Shown here: positions 6,925 through 10,341 of the stretch, one piece after another
Layout: the number at the start of each line of letters is the position of its first letter
Position numbering within the stretch: the first letter of the stretch is position 1
Assembly: GCA_002477825.1 (NCBI GenBank)
Contig: DLKT01000001.1
Span: 1-10,341, forward strand
DNA length: 10,341 nt
Direction: 5' to 3'
From: Caryophanales bacterium UBA7581
Lineage (GTDB): Bacteria; Bacillota_I; Bacilli_A; RFN20; CAG-826
Made by a program: the position numbers and the translations under genes
Notes under the pieces: model-generated
The model's database searches: none
What the model was told of the DNA's origin: nothing
The model's input: the letters and a program-made list of their open reading frames with translations, nothing else

Positions 6925-7707
6925 TTACTTACCTTTTACTTCTTCCGAACGAGCTTTCATTGGCGAATAACCGCAAGCTGTTTTAAATGTTTTAGAGAAG
7001 CTATAAATGCTAGAGAAACCTGTAGCTTTAGCCACTTCAGTAACATTCATTAAACCACTTTGAAGCAATTCTTTTGCCTTGGTCATACGGAGATTTTGGA
7101 CGTGTTTCATTGGTGATTCATGATATACACCAGTGAAGATTTTTCTAAAATAGACCACGCTGATATCCGATTGTTTGGCCATGATTTCATTTGAAATGCG
7201 ATGATCGGTGAAATGTTCTTCCATATATTCGATGGAAGGAAGAATGAGATCAAGTTTTTTGGCTTTGCCTTGGATTTTAGCAAGTCCACATGCTAAATCG
7301 GCTAAACAACCATAAACAGCCTCGTAAGCTTGAAGGGTATAACCAATGACTTGCTTTGTCCATGATTTTTCGGCTTCAATCATTCTTTCTCTAACGTTCA
7401 CAGGGTCTTTTAATTGGAAGACATCTGGACGTTGTAAAGTTAAGCCTTCGGTCATGAATTCGGCAATAATGCATTCGCTACCTTCTTCGACAATAATTTT
7501 AGAAACTGAATCGTGTGGGATAAGTCCTAAATTGGTTTGATTGACAATTCTCTTACGACGACCTTGTTGTAAGACAACTTTGCCTTTCAAACTTAAAACA
7601 AGTAAGTCAACGTTTCTATGAGCGTGACGAGCAATCGTTTGTTCTTTGCAACGAACTCTATAGAATGCGTTTACGGATTTTACGGTTACATGTGTGAGTT
7701 GAAACAT
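6925..7707 (-). CDS. AraC-family transcriptional regulator
   Basis: A 260-residue protein. Residues about 1-110 look like a small beta-rich, cupin-like sensor domain (HAHRNVDLLVLSLKGKV region). Residues about 155-252 hold the two helix-turn-helix units of the AraC/XylS family: EIMAKQSDISVVYFRKIFT near 174-192, and the family signature NVTEVAKATGFSSIYSFSKT (221-240) followed by GYSPMKAR (246-253). It binds DNA in the cytoplasm; the ligand and targets are not indicated. The start is firmly set by AAAGGAGGT seven bases upstream of ATG. It is followed by its own terminator and then the MATE operon, a possible target, and preceded by nearly 1 kb without genes. The gene looks somewhat more GC-rich than the MATE gene by eye, which may only reflect membrane versus soluble protein codon needs. 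Confidence 0.9.
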   Translation of the reverse strand: MFQLTHVTVKSVNAFYRVRCKEQTIARHAHRNVDLLVLSLKGKVVLQQGRRKRIVNQTNLGLIPHDSVSKIIVEEGSECIIAEFMTEGLTLQRPDVFQLKDPVNVRERMIEAEKSWTKQVIGYTLQAYEAVYGCLADLACGLAKIQGKAKKLDLILPSIEYMEEHFTDHRISNEIMAKQSDISVVYFRKIFTGVYHESPMKHVQNLRMTKAKELLQSGLMNVTEVAKATGFSSIYSFSKTFKTACGYSPMKARSEEVKGK

Positions 7708-7743
7708 GAAAAATACCTCCTTTACTACATGACGACCATTTGA

Positions 7744-7772
7744 AGTATAACATTAAACAAAAAAATTTAAAA
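7744..7772 (-). promoter_or_regulatory. Putative promoter of the AraC-family gene
   Basis: On the minus strand TATACT (7744-7749) is a good -10 and a weak TTTTAA lies 17 bases upstream, within a T-rich tract. The leader would be about 30 nt. An additional more distant promoter in the long intergenic region cannot be excluded. Confidence 0.4.
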
Positions 7773-7893
7773 TATAATACGAAGGAATTTTGGATAATTT
7801 CATTACTTTTTATACAATTTATTTTTAAATGTTCTTACTAGATAACACCTTGTTATTTCTTTTTCCTTTCTTCACTGTTTTTCTTTTGTAGTT

Positions 7894-7911
7894 TTTTACG
7901 AAATCGTAAAA
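7894..7911. repeat. 18-bp inverted repeat in the intergenic region
   Basis: TTTTACGA and TCGTAAAA flank two bases (AA). As RNA it would form a 7-bp stem with a 4-nt loop. There is no U run after it on either strand, so it is not a typical terminator; it lies about 140 bases upstream of the AraC-family promoter. Confidence 0.4.
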
Positions 7912-8100
7912 GAATAAAGGAATAGAAAAAGTAGATAAAAAATAAAAAAATGAAGTAAAAAAATCTTACGTTGAAGGAAACCAATATCCTTTACCTCACT
8001 TTAAAATGGGAAAAATACTGATAAACCGTAATGATACTTTATTATTTATTTAATAATGTTTATCTGGGCGAGCATTCAAACAAGTAAGAACTTGATTTGG

Positions 8101-8179
8101 TCATCTTTAACCATCATCCATTAAATTATTAAAAAGATGATTTTCATAAAATTAATTTCTTCTTATAGCCCATCTTTTT
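8101..8179. repeat. Three-arm inverted repeat able to form alternative hairpins
   Basis: The central arm 8131-8140 (AAAAAGATGA) is complementary both to 8101-8108 (TCATCTTT, 8 bp) and to 8171-8179 (CATCTTTTT, 9 bp). The two hairpins are mutually exclusive. On both strands one of them ends in a run of T residues. No gene is clearly controlled by it, though on the minus strand it lies about 400 bases upstream of the AraC-family gene. Confidence 0.4.
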
Positions 8180-8406
8180 ATCATTTATAGGAAAAATCAA
8201 CAAAAATAAGTATAAAACTATCGCAATCAATTATATATGAAAATATTTTTAACTTTTACAAATTTCACTTTTTGAAATGAAATAGGATTAATAAAATATT
8301 TCCCGTAATCACTTGAATAGATGCATTCTTTATGTTTTCATCGATATTTTCATTTAAATAAGAAATCAAAGCTTAATGATGGATAAACCATAAAAAGTGA
8401 ACCTTG

Positions 8407-8430
8407 TTTTCTTTTCTTTTCTTTTCTTTC
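8407..8430. repeat. Pentanucleotide tandem repeat (TTTTC)4
   Basis: Four perfect TTTTC units (8407-8426) followed by one TTTC. It is a simple sequence repeat in non-coding DNA and could vary in length by slippage. No promoter or gene is positioned to be controlled by it. Confidence 0.75.
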
Positions 8431-8699
8431 TTTATTCTAGTATGAAATCTATAATTTTTTAAAGTAACTCAATAAAAGGATTTGGGGTAACGAAAAGAAA
8501 CGCTAATGAGTCTATAAAGTAAAGGCTTTTTATTTTTTCTTTTAAATGAAATCATCCAATAGCGGTTAACGAAATAAAATATATCGCTTTATTTATAAAT
8601 ATCAAAGTTTCTTTGGTTTTCCTTCTTTTATTTAAGTTGTCTCATCGAAAAATACGCCTGAATTGACAAGAGAAACAAGTCATTTTTCTAAAAGCAATT

Positions 8700-10193
8700 T
8701 TAAAATAGCGGAGAAAAAATATCTAAAATACTTCGATAAAGTTTTACAAAGATGTTATGTTTTTTGTAATGCACTTGCTCACATTTTTCTTGTGTTTTTA
8801 AGAAATCCGCTTTAACATCAAATACCATTTCACTATCCATAAATACGGTATTCGATTCAAAGTGAAGGTATAAACTACGATAATCTAAATTCACGGATCC
8901 AATGCTACAAATCTTATCATCAATGACCGCTCCTTTAGCGTGGACAAATCCCGGGAGATAGCGATAAACTTTTACACCATACTTTGCTAAAGTTTCCGCA
9001 TATTTTAAAGTTAATGAATAAACCATCTTTTTATCGGGAATACCGGGAATGATAATCCGCACATCGACTCCTCTTTGACTCGCTTGAATGAAAGCTTCCT
9101 TTAAGGAGTCATTTAGGATTAAATAAGGGGTATAAAAATACGCATAATCTTTAGCACTTCCTAAAACACTAACGAAGAAACGATTCGATATCGCTTCATC
9201 AAAATAAGGAGAATCAAAATAAGTTAATGATTTGGTTTTCGCTTCTTGGGTATCTAATGCTGGACGATATAGTTTTCTTTCATCAATCTTATGTTTAGAA
9301 TAAGCATTCCAGAATAAACAGAACAAATGGGTATAAACCCATACCGGTTCTCCTTTGATAAAGAAACCAATATCTTTCCAATGACCAAAACGTGTTTTTT
9401 GGTTAATGTATTCATCCGCTAAATTCACACCACCAGAAAAGGCAATTTCATTATCGATAATCATCATTTTTCTATGGTCACGGTTATTAAGTCTAAAAGC
9501 TAAATAAATAATAGGGTTAAAAGATACTAAATCTATACCTGCTTTCTTTAAATCTAATTGGCTATGAATAGAATAAGTAGAAATACTTCCAATATCATCA
9601 TATAGCACTTTAACTACAACGCCTTCTTTTACTTTTTCTTTTAAAATTTCAACAATCGTATTCCAAAATACACCTTTTTCAATAATGAAATATTCAATAA
9701 AAATGAAGTGTTTTGCTTCTTTTAACGCTTTTACCATATCAGGAAACATATCATCTCCTAATGGATAAAACTTAGAATGACTGACAGGCGTAATCGGATA
9801 AGAAGATAAATGATGTAAAAGTGTCATCGTTTGATCACCTAATGTATGCTCTTGTAACGCTAAAGAAGGGATATCTAAAGGATAGATTTTGTTCCGATTA
9901 ATTTTATTATGAATCGGTCTAGCTGATTTTTTATTACCGGCTAAGAAATATAAAATAATACCTGCAAATGGAAAAATTAATATGGTGGTAATCCATAATA
10001 ATTTGTAGTTTGCTTCTTCTCTTTTATTAAAAATATAAATGATAGCAAAGACTTGATAAACAAATAAAAAGATATTTAGATAAGTAGTCCATTCACGTAA
10101 TAAACTATAAACTAGATAATACCAAAGAGCTTGAATAGCAAAGGCCGGAAGAAAGGTAATGAAACGGACTAAGATGCGTAAAAACTTTTTCAT
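8700..10193 (-). CDS. cls: Cardiolipin synthase (phospholipase D type)
   Basis: A 497-residue membrane enzyme that joins two phosphatidylglycerol molecules into cardiolipin and glycerol. Hydrophobic segments lie at about 8-31, 38-56 and 65-86, the last two being the usual N-terminal cardiolipin synthase membrane pair. The catalytic part carries two HKD motifs: H240-x-K242-x4-D247 followed by GG (254-255), and H418-x-K420-x4-D425 followed by GSVNLDYRS (432-440). The length matches bacterial cls genes (about 480-510). The start is well supported by AAGGAGGT eight bases before ATG. It appears to be monocistronic in this window, with a near-consensus promoter and a leader palindrome upstream, and a long gene-free region downstream. 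Many genomes carry more than one cls copy, so it may not be the only one in this organism. Confidence 0.95.
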   Translation of the reverse strand: MKKFLRILVRFITFLPAFAIQALWYYLVYSLLREWTTYLNIFLFVYQVFAIIYIFNKREEANYKLLWITTILIFPFAGIILYFLAGNKKSARPIHNKINRNKIYPLDIPSLALQEHTLGDQTMTLLHHLSSYPITPVSHSKFYPLGDDMFPDMVKALKEAKHFIFIEYFIIEKGVFWNTIVEILKEKVKEGVVVKVLYDDIGSISTYSIHSQLDLKKAGIDLVSFNPIIYLAFRLNNRDHRKMMIIDNEIAFSGGVNLADEYINQKTRFGHWKDIGFFIKGEPVWVYTHLFCLFWNAYSKHKIDERKLYRPALDTQEAKTKSLTYFDSPYFDEAISNRFFVSVLGSAKDYAYFYTPYLILNDSLKEAFIQASQRGVDVRIIIPGIPDKKMVYSLTLKYAETLAKYGVKVYRYLPGFVHAKGAVIDDKICSIGSVNLDYRSLYLHFESNTVFMDSEMVFDVKADFLKTQEKCEQVHYKKHNIFVKLYRSILDIFSPLF

Positions 10194-10228
10194 TTTTTTC
10201 TACCTCCTTTTTCTTTATTTTTTCCTTA

Positions 10229-10250
10229 TTTTCTAAATATATTTAGAAAA
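10229..10250. promoter_or_regulatory. Perfect 22-bp palindrome in the cls leader
   Basis: The half-site TTTTCTAAATA is followed immediately by its exact reverse complement. It lies between the predicted cls transcription start (near 10269) and the ribosome site, at about +19 to +40. It could be a repressor operator or an RNA hairpin in the leader. There is no U run behind it, so a terminator is unlikely. I recognise no known operator consensus. Confidence 0.5.
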
Positions 10251-10275
10251 ATCATGGTGCCTAATTAGCGATTAT

Positions 10276-10304
10276 ATTATAAAAAGAATAGAAAAAAACT
10301 TCAA
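10276..10304 (-). promoter_or_regulatory. Promoter of cls
   Basis: On the minus strand TTGAAG (-35, 10299-10304) and a perfect TATAAT (-10, 10276-10281) are spaced by 17 bases, close to the housekeeping sigma consensus. A second overlapping TATAAT copy starts five bases downstream. The predicted leader to the ATG is about 75 nt and contains the 22-bp palindrome. Confidence 0.65.
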
Positions 10305-10341
10305 GATTTCACGCTTTGTGAGATAGCATTAAGATTTTGGA

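Larger units (their letters stand above)
7773..8699. other. Gene-poor, AT-rich intergenic kilobase
   Basis: Between the AraC-family gene and cardiolipin synthase there are about 930 bases in which neither strand shows a coding frame with a usable ribosome site; all frames are interrupted often. I recognise no RNA family, mobile element end or gene remnant. What is visible are short inverted repeats: 7894-7911 (TTTTACGA/TCGTAAAA), 7842-7856, 8021-8064 (GATAAAC/GTTTATC), 8081-8094 (CAAGT/ACTTG), 8101-8179, 8262-8278 (ATTTCA/TGAAAT) and 8603-8615 (CAAAG/CTTTG). There is also a pentanucleotide repeat near 8407. No clear terminator for the cardiolipin synthase gene is seen at its 3' end. Confidence 0.6.

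Noticed and set aside
7829..7891. A 20-residue hydrophobic peptide frame (plus strand), resembling a small membrane toxin
   Set aside because: No ribosome binding site or promoter precedes it, and its hydrophobicity follows from T-rich sequence.
8056..8124. Small plus-strand frame of 22 residues beginning MFIWAS
   Set aside because: No ribosome site upstream; it overlaps the inverted-repeat region and has no recognisable feature.
8603..8620. Short hairpin CAAAG/CTTTG followed by a T-rich stretch as a terminator
   Set aside because: The stem has only five pairs and the T-rich side is on the plus strand, where no gene ends; it would not serve cls on the minus strand.

Overview
The window is AT-rich DNA (about one third G+C by eye) read with the standard bacterial code: TGG encodes Trp and the MATE gene ends in TGA. 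Genes have A/G-rich Shine-Dalgarno sites (several close to AAAGGAGG) and hairpin-plus-U-run terminators. This points to a low-GC Bacillota, possibly an Erysipelotrichia-like gut lineage; the lineage is an inference and no marker gene is present.

Layout, left to right. (1) 83-1683, minus strand: a membrane-anchored XRE-type regulator and, after its terminator, a zinc-ribbon/TM2 membrane protein with its own terminator. (2) 1870-2406: a short guanylate-kinase-like protein, the only plus-strand gene, divergent from the XRE gene across a 186-bp spacer that holds both promoters and a near-palindrome. (3) 2455-6855, minus strand: a compact operon MATE exporter -> SDR oxidoreductase -> ABC-F ATPase in which the genes overlap, followed by a hairpin and a small membrane protein whose ribosome binding site lies inside that hairpin. 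(4) 6925-7707: an AraC-family regulator with a strong RBS and its own terminator. (5) 7708-8699: almost 1 kb with no convincing gene, rich in short inverted repeats and with a pentanucleotide tandem repeat. (6) 8700-10193: a cardiolipin synthase with both HKD motifs, expressed from a good sigma-A-type promoter whose leader carries a perfect 22-bp palindrome.

The genes suggest membrane and drug-stress functions: an export protein, a ribosome-associated ABC-F ATPase, a phospholipid synthase and two regulators. Only the MATE-SDR-ABC-F group is physically linked strongly enough to propose co-expression. I see no mobile element, CRISPR array, tRNA or rRNA, and no clearly new multi-gene system. The most interesting points are the ABC-F protein with its defects concentrated in one of its two composite ATP sites, the RBS-containing hairpin, the cardiolipin synthase leader palindrome, and the structured intergenic kilobase.
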